From positions 1 through 64,000 of the forward strand of contig WRLY01000004.1 of assembly GCA_009776305.1 (NCBI GenBank): a DNA stretch of 64,000 nucleotides. The letters are read 5' to 3'. The stretch is from Oscillospiraceae bacterium. GTDB taxonomy: Bacteria; Bacillota; Clostridia; Oscillospirales; Ruminococcaceae. The notes below the pieces were generated by a model. That model did no database searches and was not told the origin of the DNA. It saw only the letters and a program-made list of their open reading frames with translations. Position numbers and translations under genes: made by a program. Of this stretch, positions 37,314 through 46,299 are shown one piece after another. The stretch's first letter is position 1. Every line of letters starts with the position of its first letter.

Positions 37314-38594
37314 TTACCCAAACACCAAATTCGGTAAAAACAACACTAAATCCTCAAAGAAAACACAAATCGCCACCACCAAGAGCGTGGCTATAAGGAA
37401 CGGTATTGAGTCCTTGGCGGTTTGCTCCGGCTTACAGCCCATAAGACTGGAGGTTGTAAACAGCGCAATCCCCATAGGCGGGGTCATGATGCCCATTGTT
37501 ACCACCGTCATCATAATAAGTCCGAACTGCACGGGGTCTACCCCCACCGAGGTGACGACAGGGAGAAGAATCGGGGTCATCAAAAGCGCGATTACGGTGG
37601 TTTCTATGCAGGTTCCGACTAATACTAACATTAATATGATTATTCCGAGCAACAAAAACTTATTAGCGGTTATTCCCATAAGGAAAGCCGCTAAAGCCTG
37701 CGGTACGCGGTCGTAAACAATTCCGTAACCGAATATGCCCGAAAGCGCCACAAGCATCATTATAACACCTATATCTCCGGCAGTATTTTTAAGGGTCTCC
37801 TTAAATTTTTTAAGGCTCAGTTCCTTGTAAATTACCGCCCCCACGAATATGGCGTAAACGCAGGCGAACGCCCCCGATTCAGACGGTGTAAAAATGCCGA
37901 AACGTATGCCGACTATAAGTATAACCGGAAAAAGCAACGCCCACACACTGTCCAAAAGCGCCTTGCCGACCTCGTGCGGAGGGACGGCGGTAGTGCGCTC
38001 GGGGAGGTAGCCGCGCTTTTTAGCGGTTTGGCGTATGGTGAACATGAAAGCAATAGCCAATAATGCAGCAGGCACAAATCCCGCAATAAACAAACGCCCG
38101 ATTGAAACCTCGCCCACCGAGCCGTAAATTATAAGTCCCATGCTCGGAGGTATAGTCGCCACAATTAAAGAGGTATACCCGTTTACTGCCGCACCGTAAG
38201 ACATGGAGTAACCTTTTTCTTTCATGGCGGGAGCGAATATACGGCTTGCCATAGCGGCGTCGGCGTTTGCAGAGCCTGATACCCCCCCCATAAGTACCGA
38301 AAGCATACAGGAGGTCTGCGCCAAGTTGCCGTACATCCGACCCGTCAGGATATTGGCAAGCTTTATAAGCCGCGTGGTTATTCCGGTGTTGTTCATAAGG
38401 TTGCCCGCGAATACGAACAAAGGAACTGCAAGCATATTAAAGCTTTGGGTCGGAGCCAGCGCCTTTTGGACCATTATGGCAAGAGGAAGGTCGGGCGTGG
38501 TAATGAAAAAAATCGCGCCCGATACCCCGATTGCAAAAGCGGCGGGCATTCCGAGAAGTAACAGTGCTAAAAATATAATAAAAACTAATCCCAT
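37314..38594 (-). CDS. dctM: TRAP transporter large permease DctM
   Basis: 426 aa with about 12 hydrophobic helices. The DctM/GntP-type GVSGSANADAAMASR motif near residue 110 and MTPPMGIALF near 375 are clear. It is the ion-coupled channel subunit of a tripartite periplasmic-binding-protein dependent transporter, usually for C4-dicarboxylates, sialic acid or other organic acids. Last gene of dctP-dctQ-dctM. Confidence 0.96.
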   Translation of the reverse strand: MGLVFIIFLALLLLGMPAAFAIGVSGAIFFITTPDLPLAIMVQKALAPTQSFNMLAVPLFVFAGNLMNNTGITTRLIKLANILTGRMYGNLAQTSCMLSVLMGGVSGSANADAAMASRIFAPAMKEKGYSMSYGAAVNGYTSLIVATIPPSMGLIIYGSVGEVSIGRLFIAGFVPAALLAIAFMFTIRQTAKKRGYLPERTTAVPPHEVGKALLDSVWALLFPVILIVGIRFGIFTPSESGAFACVYAIFVGAVIYKELSLKKFKETLKNTAGDIGVIMMLVALSGIFGYGIVYDRVPQALAAFLMGITANKFLLLGIIILMLVLVGTCIETTVIALLMTPILLPVVTSVGVDPVQFGLIMMTVVTMGIMTPPMGIALFTTSSLMGCKPEQTAKDSIPFLIATLLVVAICVFFEDLVLFLPNLVFG

Positions 38595-38653
38595 TTTATA
38601 TGCCCTCCCTTATCAAAAATATTTTTCCTCTTATACTTCTTCTTTTTTTCAAA

Positions 38654-39154
38654 CTAAATAGCCTCCTCTGTTGCCTGCTCGACTTTTCCGCCCTTTAAAC
38701 GTGAAACAAGCTTAATTACAATAGTAATAATCATCAGTGCCGAGCCCACAGGTACGCTCATGGTCGCCCAGGAATAGCTGATACCTAAAGTTTGAAACGG
38801 TCTTTTGACGTTGTATACGGCAAGCGGTATGCCGTAACTTACTAACATGCCGAGGAATACTATTGGTATTATATACCATAAATAATATAAAAAATTTTGC
38901 AGTTTTAATGGAAATTTAGTAATTAAAATATCAACCCTTAAAAAATCCGAGCGCCGCAACGCCACGTCGCCGCTCAAAAACACCACCCAGGCAAACAGTA
39001 AAAGCGATAAATCCTGCGCCCAGTTAATCGGGTGGTTTATAGTCCGGAAAATCGCCGATGCAAAAACCAACATGGTTATGGCGAAAATGAACAGAGCAAC
39101 GATTAATTCCTCAAGCCTGCAAAACAGGCGGTAAAACTTTTTAAACAATTCCAA
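38654..39154 (-). CDS. dctQ: TRAP transporter small permease DctQ
   Basis: 166 aa with four membrane helices. The NWAQDLSLLLFAWVVFLSGDVALRRSDFLRVD segment (about 42-75) carries typical DctQ motifs (E/Q-x-x-FxWxxFxGA-like). It lies between dctP and dctM in the usual order. Confidence 0.94.
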   Translation of the reverse strand: MELFKKFYRLFCRLEELIVALFIFAITMLVFASAIFRTINHPINWAQDLSLLLFAWVVFLSGDVALRRSDFLRVDILITKFPLKLQNFLYYLWYIIPIVFLGMLVSYGIPLAVYNVKRPFQTLGISYSWATMSVPVGSALMIITIVIKLVSRLKGGKVEQATEEAI

Positions 39155-39171
39155 AATTCATTTCTCCTTTT

Positions 39172-40182
39172 TTAAAATTTCAAGCCCGTTTCGGCATATA
39201 GTTGCTCACGTAACTCGGCAAACTCCAATATTTCATAAGCCGATTCAGTGGAGGCTTTAAAAGCTTCAATATCAACTTCTATAACTTCCATGCCGTTATC
39301 TACCATTTTCTGCTCGTAATCATCGGCTATGCTTTCAACATAGCGGGCATTTTCGGCGGCGGCAGACCTACATTCCTCCATGAGAATTTCCTGATATTCT
39401 TCAGGTAGGGATTGAAACCATTTTTCCCCAACAACAATGCCGTTTATAAGATGGATGTGCGCGGTTTTATTTATATACTTGGTAACTTCAAACATACGCG
39501 CACCGTAACTTGCGGTATGTTGAGCGCCGACGCCCTCAATTGCGCCGATTTGCAACGCATTATAAGCATCTCCCCATCCCATTGCAATGGGTGTCGCCCC
39601 TAAAGTTTCAACAGTAGTAATCCAAACAGGCGCGCCGGGAGTGCGAAGCCTAAGTCCTTTTAGGTCGGCGGGGGTTCTTACGGGAGTGTTTGTTAAAATA
39701 TGACGAGCGCTGTCGTACCAGTTAAAACTTAAAATCCTCAGACCGTCTTCTTCAGCTAACTGCTCTTCCCATTCGGCGAATAAACTACTGCCCGTTATTT
39801 TGAGAGCCTCGTCGTAATTATCGACAATATACGGCATGTTAATAATACCCAATTCATGCACATAGTTGGACATGCGTGCGCCGTCGGTCAGTACCGCGAC
39901 ATTAGCACCCAAAATTGCTTGCTCTATAACGTCTTCATCGTAGCCGAACTGCCCCGAGGGAAAAATTTCAATCATCAGCCCGCCGTCGGTTCTTTCTTCC
40001 ACGTTTTTCGCCCACTGCTCCAAGCCTTCCATGAGGGGATGCGACTCGTTAATCTGGGTTGACATTTTTAAAATATAGACCCTTTCGCCCGAGCGAGCGG
40101 AATCAGAATTAAGGTCTGCACCACAGGAAGTCAGAGACAACATTAATGCCAAAGAACCTACCAGGGCAATAATTTTTTTCAT
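39172..40182 (-). CDS. dctP: TRAP transporter substrate-binding lipoprotein DctP
   Basis: 336 aa. Lipoprotein signal with lipobox LTSC, acylated Cys at residue 19. Family sequence includes INESHPLMEGL, GLRLRTPGAPVW with the substrate-carboxylate-binding Arg region, and GWGDAYNALQIGAIEGV. As the first gene it has its own promoter at 40255-40283. The ligand cannot be named with certainty. Confidence 0.95.
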   Translation of the reverse strand: MKKIIALVGSLALMLSLTSCGADLNSDSARSGERVYILKMSTQINESHPLMEGLEQWAKNVEERTDGGLMIEIFPSGQFGYDEDVIEQAILGANVAVLTDGARMSNYVHELGIINMPYIVDNYDEALKITGSSLFAEWEEQLAEEDGLRILSFNWYDSARHILTNTPVRTPADLKGLRLRTPGAPVWITTVETLGATPIAMGWGDAYNALQIGAIEGVGAQHTASYGARMFEVTKYINKTAHIHLINGIVVGEKWFQSLPEEYQEILMEECRSAAAENARYVESIADDYEQKMVDNGMEVIEVDIEAFKASTESAYEILEFAELREQLYAETGLKF

Positions 40183-40254
40183 TTGCGCTTATTCTCCTAA
40201 TATATTAAATATTGTTGTTTTTTAACGAAGTGTGGTTAAAATCACATAAATTAC

Positions 40255-40283
40255 ATTTTATCACAGGCGGAAATTATTGTCAA
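40255..40283 (-). promoter_or_regulatory. promoter of the dctPQM operon
   Basis: Minus strand: -35 TTGACA (40278-40283), 17-nt spacer, TGA-extended -10 TAAAAT (40255-40260). Confidence 0.8.
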
Positions 40284-40284
40284 G

Positions 40285-40328
40285 CAAAAAATAATCAAGC
40301 CGCACCATTCTGAATATCAAGTGCGGCT
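40285..40328 (-). terminator. terminator of smpB
   Basis: An 8-bp stem (40298-40305 with 40321-40328) followed on the minus strand by TGATTATTTTTT. It overlaps the start of the dctP promoter region. Confidence 0.7.
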
Positions 40329-40377
40329 CGAAAATATCCGTAAATATTTTAATGTAACGGGGTCGCAGTCCCGCGAC

Positions 40378-40848
40378 TTATTTTAAATTCCGTCCTGTTT
40401 CCCGTTTAGTGCGGCGTTCGGCGTCACGCTTGGCTATGCTCTCGCGTTTGTCGTAAAGTTTTTTCCCCTTGCACAAGCCGACCTGAACCTTAACCCGACT
40501 GCCCTTTAGGTAAAGCGACAGGGGAATCAGCGTAAGCCCGCTCTGCTTGATTTCGGCGTAAAGCTTGTTTATTTCGCGCTTGTGCAAAAGCAGACGGCGG
40601 CGGCGCAAAGGGTCGCGGTTAAATATATTACCCTTTTCATAAGGGGAAACGTGCATGGAAACAACGAATGCTTCCCCGCCTTTTATGTCAACCCAAGCTT
40701 CTTTAAGATTCACATTGCCGGCGCGGATTGATTTTACTTCAGTACCGAAAAGCTCGATTCCCGCCTCCAACCGCTCAATTATAAAGTACTCGTGGCGGGC
40801 GGAGCGGTTGTCGGCAATTTGTTTTATGCTTTCTTTTTTATCGGACAT
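40378..40848 (-). CDS. smpB: SsrA-binding protein SmpB
   Basis: 156 aa. SmpB escorts tmRNA to stalled ribosomes. The motifs NRSARHEYFIIERLEAGIEL, GTEVKSIRAG and the C-terminal KLYDKRESIAKRDAERR are standard. I chose the ATG at 40848 (MSDKKESIKQIADN) because it has AAGGA 8 nt upstream and gives the family length; the frame is open for 56 more codons upstream but that extension contains the promoter. No ssrA gene was recognised nearby. Confidence 0.97.
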   Translation of the reverse strand: MSDKKESIKQIADNRSARHEYFIIERLEAGIELFGTEVKSIRAGNVNLKEAWVDIKGGEAFVVSMHVSPYEKGNIFNRDPLRRRRLLLHKREINKLYAEIKQSGLTLIPLSLYLKGSRVKVQVGLCKGKKLYDKRESIAKRDAERRTKRETGRNLK

Positions 40849-40890
40849 TTTACGTTCCTTTCCAGATTCGGAAACTTTTTCTTTCGATAT

Positions 40891-40919
40891 AGTATAGCAT
40901 AATAAAATAATAATTGCAA
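40891..40919 (-). promoter_or_regulatory. promoter of smpB
   Basis: Minus strand: -35 TTGCAA (40914-40919), 17-nt spacer, TGC-extended -10 TATACT (40891-40896). Confidence 0.7.
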
Positions 40920-41061
40920 TCGAAAAATGCAAAATCCCGTTGCCGTAAGGTCGCGGGATTTGTTTATTTAGCCGGCACGGATAAAAGTCAAACCATGTTC
41001 TTGCATAAAAAACCAAATTCGGTAAACAATATTTCCATAAAACAATGAAAGGACTGATAAA

Positions 41062-41235
41062 ATGACGCCTAAAGAGTTATTGTACCTTGAAGATTCTCTC
41101 GGAATGGAGCGTCAGCTTCAAACCAAATGCACCGATTATTCAAATAAGGTGCAAAACCCGCAGTTAAAAAATATGCTGTCAGGGCTGGCACAGCAGCACT
41201 GTACGCATTTCGACCGCTTAATCAACCAGCTGTAG
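41062..41235 (+). CDS. small spore-coat-like protein (CotF family), 57 aa
   Basis: ATG at 41062 after GAAAGGA, stop at 41233-41235. The product is helical (KELLYLEDSLGMERQLQTKC, then QNPQLKNMLSGLAQQHCTHF), resembling the short CotF/ferritin-like helical proteins of Clostridia spore coats. It sits 48 nt before a second member of this type. Family call by pattern only. Confidence 0.7.
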   Translation: MTPKELLYLEDSLGMERQLQTKCTDYSNKVQNPQLKNMLSGLAQQHCTHFDRLINQL

Positions 41236-41283
41236 CCAACGATTTTTACGTTGTTTAATTTTCATGAACGAAAGGAGTTTTAT

Positions 41284-41550
41284 ATGCCTGCACCAACACC
41301 AAAAGCTATGACCGACAAAGAATATATCGAAGATGTTTTGCTTACGTCAAAAACGCTGACAAGCATGTACCATTACGCTACTCAGGAATCGTCAACCGAA
41401 GGGCTGCACAATCAGTTTAAGTGCAACCTTAACGATTCGCTTGCCATGCAACACAGGATTTTTGCGGCTATGCAACAAAGCGGCTGGTATCCCCAACAGC
41501 AAGCCGAACAGCAGCAAATCAATCAGGTCAAGATGAAATACGGACAATAG
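41284..41550 (+). CDS. spore coat protein, CotF family
   Basis: 88 aa from the ATG at 41284, chosen for its AAGGAG ribosome site. Two helices with MTDKEYIEDVLLTSKTLTSM and FKCNLNDSLAMQHRIFAAMQ, then WYPQQQAEQQQ: the pattern of CotF-like small coat proteins. It forms a pair with the 57-aa gene upstream and implies a spore-forming lineage. Confidence 0.8.
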   Translation: MPAPTPKAMTDKEYIEDVLLTSKTLTSMYHYATQESSTEGLHNQFKCNLNDSLAMQHRIFAAMQQSGWYPQQQAEQQQINQVKMKYGQ

Positions 41551-41574
41551 CGGCAATGCCCGCACAAAAAATGT

Positions 41575-41599
41575 AGGGAACGGTTATTCATCGTTCCCT
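41575..41599 (+). terminator. terminator hairpin of the coat-protein genes
   Basis: An 8-bp stem (41575-41582 with 41592-41599) followed by an AT-rich tail. The loop contains the stop codon of the convergent zinc-ribbon gene (41584-41586), so the terminator overlaps that coding sequence. Confidence 0.55.
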
Positions 41600-42594
41600 G
41601 CATTATTTTCTTTATTTTCTTTATTTTCTTCATTTTCTTCGTTTTCTTCGTTTTCTTCGTTTTCTTCATTAACTTCTCGGCTTTCCGAGTCGGAGTCAAC
41701 GGTTTCTTCCCCGTCTTTATCTTCATCGGAACTGAAAATCCTGCTCCAAAGGCTTGGATAACTTTCTTTGAGCAGTCTCATATTTATATGCTCTGCACTT
41801 GCATGTAACCAGCGGGGATTGCCCGAATTGATTTCATTTACCGAGCGCAAAAAGCTCTCGTAATTATTCATCATTATATCCGCTCTGATTCGCTCCCTGT
41901 CCGTGCCTTGCCGCAGGGCGTTATGACGTTCACGGTCAAAAGGAGGGAAAATCGTTACATCGGATGGATTGCTGTTATTAAATAAGAGCCGATAGTAGGT
42001 CTCGGAATAATCATTCACTTCTGTATATGTTACTCCGAAAACAATACATTCGGTGATTTGAGCGTCCTGCTTTATATAAATATCGTAGGCTTTAAATTTG
42101 AGACCCTCTGAAAGCTCCTCGACAATCACATTTACGGCTCTGTAGCCCGTTTGGTTTAAGGATATATCGAACATGCCGCGTTCTAAAAAAATATTAAGAC
42201 CGAAACCCAAGCCAAACCCTATTCCCAAAAGTATAAGCAACACTAAAATTTTCTTGACAGGACGCGGCAGATAAAAGCCTTTAACCTCTTTTATGCCCTC
42301 CTGAATCAAAATATCCTCGGTCTCGTCTTCCGCTTCTTGGTCGAGCAGTTCGTCAAGTTGCATATCATCCATAGCGGAAATACCGCTTAAAGCCTCCTCC
42401 GAAAATTCGCCCGCCTCACCACTTGCGAATTCAATGGGTTTCCCCGACTCAAAGGCGCTCATCTGCTCGCCCGATAATTCGTCGGCGTCAACCAAGACTT
42501 TATCGAAATCAAAATCAAATTCAGTACCGCAGTTTTCGCATATAGTAGCCGTGCCGGAAAGTTCTTCTCCACATTTGGGACAGGAAAGTGCCAT
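41584..42594 (-). CDS. zinc-ribbon membrane protein with acidic repeat tail
   Basis: 336 aa. N-terminal zinc ribbon (CPKCGEE and CENCGTE, residues 5-25), acidic linker, one membrane helix at about 112-135 (ILVLLILLGIGFGLGFGLNI), an extracytoplasmic domain of about 150 aa, and an Asn/Glu-rich tail built from seven ENE-type triplets. Zinc-ribbon plus single helix is a common envelope-protein pattern in Clostridia; function unknown. It has its own promoter (42717-42745) and a structured leader of about 110 nt. Confidence 0.8.
   Translation of the reverse strand: MALSCPKCGEELSGTATICENCGTEFDFDFDKVLVDADELSGEQMSAFESGKPIEFASGEAGEFSEEALSGISAMDDMQLDELLDQEAEDETEDILIQEGIKEVKGFYLPRPVKKILVLLILLGIGFGLGFGLNIFLERGMFDISLNQTGYRAVNVIVEELSEGLKFKAYDIYIKQDAQITECIVFGVTYTEVNDYSETYYRLLFNNSNPSDVTIFPPFDRERHNALRQGTDRERIRADIMMNNYESFLRSVNEINSGNPRWLHASAEHINMRLLKESYPSLWSRIFSSDEDKDGEETVDSDSESREVNEENEENEENEENEENKENKENNAGNDE
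41605..41667. repeat. seven 9-bp tandem repeats inside the zinc-ribbon gene
   Basis: Seven copies of ATTTTCTTC or GTTTTCTTC-like units, encoding the repetitive ENEENEENK tail. Copy-number change would alter the protein by three residues each without a frameshift. Confidence 0.9.
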
Positions 42595-42716
42595 TTATTG
42601 AGCCCGCCTTTCTAAATTAGAATCGATGTTTATCGGATAACAGGGAGTGCGCTGTCACAAGCGCGGCATCCCCGAATATGGGCGTTGAACGGTATTGAAT
42701 CCGGATTCTAAATTTA

Positions 42717-42745
42717 ATTTTATCACGTTTGACGTTTATTGTCAA
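42717..42745 (-). promoter_or_regulatory. promoter of the zinc-ribbon gene
   Basis: Minus strand: -35 TTGACA (42740-42745), 17-nt spacer, TGA-extended -10 TAAAAT (42717-42722). Confidence 0.8.
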
Positions 42746-42777
42746 ATGTCTGCGAATTTAATGGTTTTAATGTCACT

Positions 42778-42808
42778 ACTTGATTTTTTTGAAAAAATCA
42801 AGTATAAT
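42778..42808 (+). promoter_or_regulatory. promoter with overlapping 12-bp palindrome, upstream of the binding-protein operon
   Basis: -35 TTGATT (42780-42785), 17-nt spacer, -10 TATAAT (42803-42808). A perfect inverted repeat (42778-42789 with 42792-42803, ACTTGATTTTTT arm) covers the -35 and spacer, a typical operator position. A second TATAAT at about 42811 gives an alternative. Confidence 0.65.
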
Positions 42809-42854
42809 AATATAATAGTACCTAAAGACTGCATTTACAAAGAAAGGCTTATAA

Positions 42855-45341
42855 ATGAAGTATAATAAAAAAAAGAGAGCTTCTCTGCTTTTGTGTTTAA
42901 TGGTGGCGGTTTTTCTGTTTTCCGCCTGCAGTACCGCTGATATTAACGGCAATAATGCCGAAAATGAGGATTCTAACTCCGAAGTCAGTCCCGGTAATAA
43001 AATAACCATTGCCGTACCGGGCATAACCGGCGGCTTTTCGCCTTTTTTTCCGGGCAGTGACGGCGACAACGCCGTTATGAGCGTGATTAACGTCCCCCTC
43101 GTCACCCTTGACAGGCGGGGCGAGGTAGTAGCAAAAGCCGCACAGGGCGAAACCAAACGCTTTAACGGCGCGGATTATGAATACAGCGGAATCGCGGATA
43201 CAGATATAAGCTTAACCGAGAATAATACCACAGTTTTAAGCTTTAACCTCAGAAACGACGTTTCTTTCAGCGATGGTACAGGTCTTACGGCTGACGACTT
43301 GATTTTTACGCTGTACGTATTATGCGACGCCGATTATAACGGAAATGCAGGGCTTTCCGGCTTGCCAATCGCGGGAATTGATTATTACAGAACCAACGCC
43401 GACAGGGAAATATACGATAAATACACCGAAGTCGCCGCCGACTGCCTTGACTACGGACCTTATTATGACGGGGACAGCGAAGAGTTTGAATATCTTGAGG
43501 CGATTGGATATTTTTCGGAGGAGCAGTACAGGTTGTTCTATGAATGTTACAGGCAAGCCTGGCTTGCTCACGTTCAGTCAATCGTGGATTACTGCGTCAT
43601 AAACTACGGTGATTACGCTCATGTTATAGGCGAGGGTGACGTCTATTCTACGGAATGGCTACAGGTGGCGCTTGCTATGATGGTATGGAGGGTAGCCGAT
43701 TTTACTGTAGTTGTTCCCGAAACGGAAGGAAATCAAGCGGTTTACGGAGCTTTCACCTCGATTTCGGGTAAAGAATGGGATTTATCAACCGTATTCCCGA
43801 CGATTGAAGATTTTTTTGATGAATTTTACGAACTTTATGACGGTGACCTTATGGCTTATATAAACGCCGAGCGAATCGGCGGGAACGATGACCCTTTAAA
43901 AGAGGCGGTTCGTATTTTCATTGCCGAATCAGCCGCCTCCGACACCGAAAATAACGGTGTGTCAAGAATAAGCGGCATCAAAAAAACAGGGGATTACGGG
44001 GTCGAGGTTATACTTGACGGGCATGTGCCGTCGGCTGTTTACTCCTTTGTAATACCCGTTGCGCCGCTTCATTACTACGGCGATTTAGCGTTATATAATT
44101 ACAACGGCAATGATTTCGGATTTACAAGGGGCAATCTTTCGGCAATACGAGAAAAAAACGGATATCCAATAGGCGCAGGGGCGTATAAAATAATAGCTTT
44201 CAATCAAACCGTGATAGAATTTGAGGCAAATCCCCTTTACTACAAAGGCGCGCCTGAAACACCATATTTAAGTTTCAGGCAAACAGCCGACGACGACTTT
44301 ATTTACGGAGTAGCGGCAGGGGTTCATGATATAGCGGCTGTTTTGGCGAATAAAGGGGGAGCGGACGAACTTAAATTTTATAATTCTTCAGATTTGGAAA
44401 ACCTCGGAGTATTCAAGCGAGAGGCTTTCTTTGATGCGCTCGGCTATATAGGCATTAACGCCGAACAGGTGAATGTTGACGGTGAAACCATGAGCAGTGA
44501 GAGCGTTAATTTCCGTAAAGGAATCGCAACTGTATTTGCCGCATACCGTGATATTTCGGTAAGGGATTTCTATGGGGAAACATCTGAAATCGCCGAATAT
44601 CCTGTTTCGGGGTTATCTTTTGCCGCGCCGCGCCGGGACGATTCGGACTATAGGACAGCGTTTTCGGTTGACGTAAAAGGGTCTGAAATTTATTCTGACG
44701 ACATGGGTGAAGCGAGACGGCTTGAAGCCGCCAAAAGAGCCGCTCTCGGCTTTTTTGAGGCGGCGGGATGCGAGCTTAACTCAAGCCGTACAGCCATCGA
44801 CGAATTTCCCGACGGGCTTTCAAGCCGCTATGAAATATATATTACCGGCGGCGGCGAGGGCAGACATCCTTCCTACCTGCTTTTAACAATGGCGTCGGAA
44901 ACCCTGCGTTCGCTTGGAATTAACCTTGTAATCAGGGACGTTTCGTCACAGGGTGAAATGTTCCGCGCTGTAATAAACGGAGACGCCGACATGTGGTGCG
45001 CCGCTTGGATTAGCCCCGATTCCGGGGCGGCGGTTACGCCTGATTTAAGCAAAACCTTTTCAAGCGGCGGCGCTTATAACATCTTCGGACTCTCAGGCGA
45101 TTATGACGATGATTATGATAGCGAACTTGACCGCAGAATAGCAGGGGCTGAAGCTTCTTTGAACTTAGAGCTTTACAGAATTGCTTTTGAAGCGGTTCTC
45201 GACAGCGCGGTATGCGTTCCTGTGTATCAAAGGAAAATTTATTACATTTTCGGAGAGGCGCTAAACCAAAACTCAATAGAAAATGATTTAACCGCGCACT
45301 ATAATTACCTTGATATAATTCATAAAATAAAGATTTCATAA
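42855..45341 (+). CDS. oligopeptide-type ABC substrate-binding lipoprotein (SBP family 5)
   Basis: 828 aa. Lipoprotein signal with lipobox FSAC and acylated Cys near residue 25. Family 5 sequence: ITIAVPGITGGFSPFF after the linker, LSFNLRNDVSFSDGTGLTADD near 130, and DADMWCAAW late. It is about 200 residues longer than usual, with inserted segments around 145-330. No permease or ATPase genes adjoin it, so it is an orphan binding protein unless the transporter is elsewhere. First gene of a run with 45369-46283, oadG and oadB. Confidence 0.85.
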   Translation: MKYNKKKRASLLLCLMVAVFLFSACSTADINGNNAENEDSNSEVSPGNKITIAVPGITGGFSPFFPGSDGDNAVMSVINVPLVTLDRRGEVVAKAAQGETKRFNGADYEYSGIADTDISLTENNTTVLSFNLRNDVSFSDGTGLTADDLIFTLYVLCDADYNGNAGLSGLPIAGIDYYRTNADREIYDKYTEVAADCLDYGPYYDGDSEEFEYLEAIGYFSEEQYRLFYECYRQAWLAHVQSIVDYCVINYGDYAHVIGEGDVYSTEWLQVALAMMVWRVADFTVVVPETEGNQAVYGAFTSISGKEWDLSTVFPTIEDFFDEFYELYDGDLMAYINAERIGGNDDPLKEAVRIFIAESAASDTENNGVSRISGIKKTGDYGVEVILDGHVPSAVYSFVIPVAPLHYYGDLALYNYNGNDFGFTRGNLSAIREKNGYPIGAGAYKIIAFNQTVIEFEANPLYYKGAPETPYLSFRQTADDDFIYGVAAGVHDIAAVLANKGGADELKFYNSSDLENLGVFKREAFFDALGYIGINAEQVNVDGETMSSESVNFRKGIATVFAAYRDISVRDFYGETSEIAEYPVSGLSFAAPRRDDSDYRTAFSVDVKGSEIYSDDMGEARRLEAAKRAALGFFEAAGCELNSSRTAIDEFPDGLSSRYEIYITGGGEGRHPSYLLLTMASETLRSLGINLVIRDVSSQGEMFRAVINGDADMWCAAWISPDSGAAVTPDLSKTFSSGGAYNIFGLSGDYDDDYDSELDRRIAGAEASLNLELYRIAFEAVLDSAVCVPVYQRKIYYIFGEALNQNSIENDLTAHYNYLDIIHKIKIS

Positions 45342-45368
45342 ATTTTTAATTCGTGCAGGAGGTTATAC

Positions 45369-46283
45369 ATGATTGATTATTTTGCGGGAAAGTATTTTGT
45401 TCAGGAAGGGCTCATGAGTACTGAAAAGTTAAAGGAAATCATGACGCGCCAGAACGTGATTAACGCAAACTTTGTCAAAATAGCGGACGACGCCAGCAGC
45501 TTTCTCGGTGAAAATCAGATGGCTTTGATTAAACTTTTGCAACACGCTATCGACGAGAAGCTTGGCGACTTAGCTTTTGAATACGGCGGAGTGGATGAGG
45601 AACAGTTCAAATTCACCGTAAGAAAGCAGGAAATCTTGAACACTGCTTTTTTTGACCAGCTTATTGTGGAGGGAATCATTACACCTGATATGGTGGCGCA
45701 TTTGCTTGAAAAAATGCGTAATTATTACGCGCTTAACAGCCCCGGAGTTTCCCGCCGCCTAAAGCATGATTTTGATATTATTCTCGGAACGCATATTAAT
45801 ACAGGGGAGAATTTCACCAATGAATATATGAATATCGCACTGAAATATATTTTGCGTTTTGTCGGTGCTAACATAAAGTTCGGTATGGCGAAGCCCGTCA
45901 GAAGTTATTTTGCCCAGCGCGTGGCAATCCAAAAGGTGGTGACCGACACGCGCCGCTATTTCCTCGGAATATGCGGGGAAAAATCTACCTTACATAATAT
46001 GAACGACGGCATGGAGAATCTTTTTCCGCATACTCACCGCAAAGATACGCGTTACAGTGCGCTTTGTGCTTTCCTCGATTGTATTTCCAATGTTTTTCAA
46101 TGCCTGATTATGACCGAGAAAAACGTTCTTTTAGTCGATTCCCCCATTGTTTATAAATTCGTGACCATAGCCGCTGACAAGCAGATTTTCGTCCTGCCGA
46201 TAACTGTGCGGGACATACCGTTTGAATTGGTCGTGGGCTACGGCGACAAGCCTAATTTCGCTGTTATGTCGCATAATATTTGA
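45369..46283 (+). CDS. protein of unknown function (possible CheX/CheC-like C-terminal domain)
   Basis: 304 aa, soluble, no signal. The N-terminal half (about 1-120) is helical with repeated hydrophobic-acidic patterns (YFVQEGLMSTEKLKEIM and LIVEGIITPDMVAHLLEKM), suggesting an internal duplication. The C-terminal half (about 150-304) has an alternating alpha/beta pattern ending in VLLVDSPIVYKFVTIAADK, vaguely like CheX/CheC phosphatase folds, but the ExxN signature is not evident. AGGAGG ribosome site. Located between the binding protein and oadG. I assign no function. Confidence 0.7.
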   Translation: MIDYFAGKYFVQEGLMSTEKLKEIMTRQNVINANFVKIADDASSFLGENQMALIKLLQHAIDEKLGDLAFEYGGVDEEQFKFTVRKQEILNTAFFDQLIVEGIITPDMVAHLLEKMRNYYALNSPGVSRRLKHDFDIILGTHINTGENFTNEYMNIALKYILRFVGANIKFGMAKPVRSYFAQRVAIQKVVTDTRRYFLGICGEKSTLHNMNDGMENLFPHTHRKDTRYSALCAFLDCISNVFQCLIMTEKNVLLVDSPIVYKFVTIAADKQIFVLPITVRDIPFELVVGYGDKPNFAVMSHNI

Positions 46284-46299
46284 GTACAGAGGTATTTTT

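Noticed and set aside
40849-41016. 56-codon upstream extension of smpB
   Set aside because: It includes the smpB promoter and a hairpin and lacks family sequence; the internal ATG has a good ribosome site.
41523-41726. Lys-rich frame through the 9-bp array
   Set aside because: Artefact of the tandem repeat read in a different frame of the zinc-ribbon gene.
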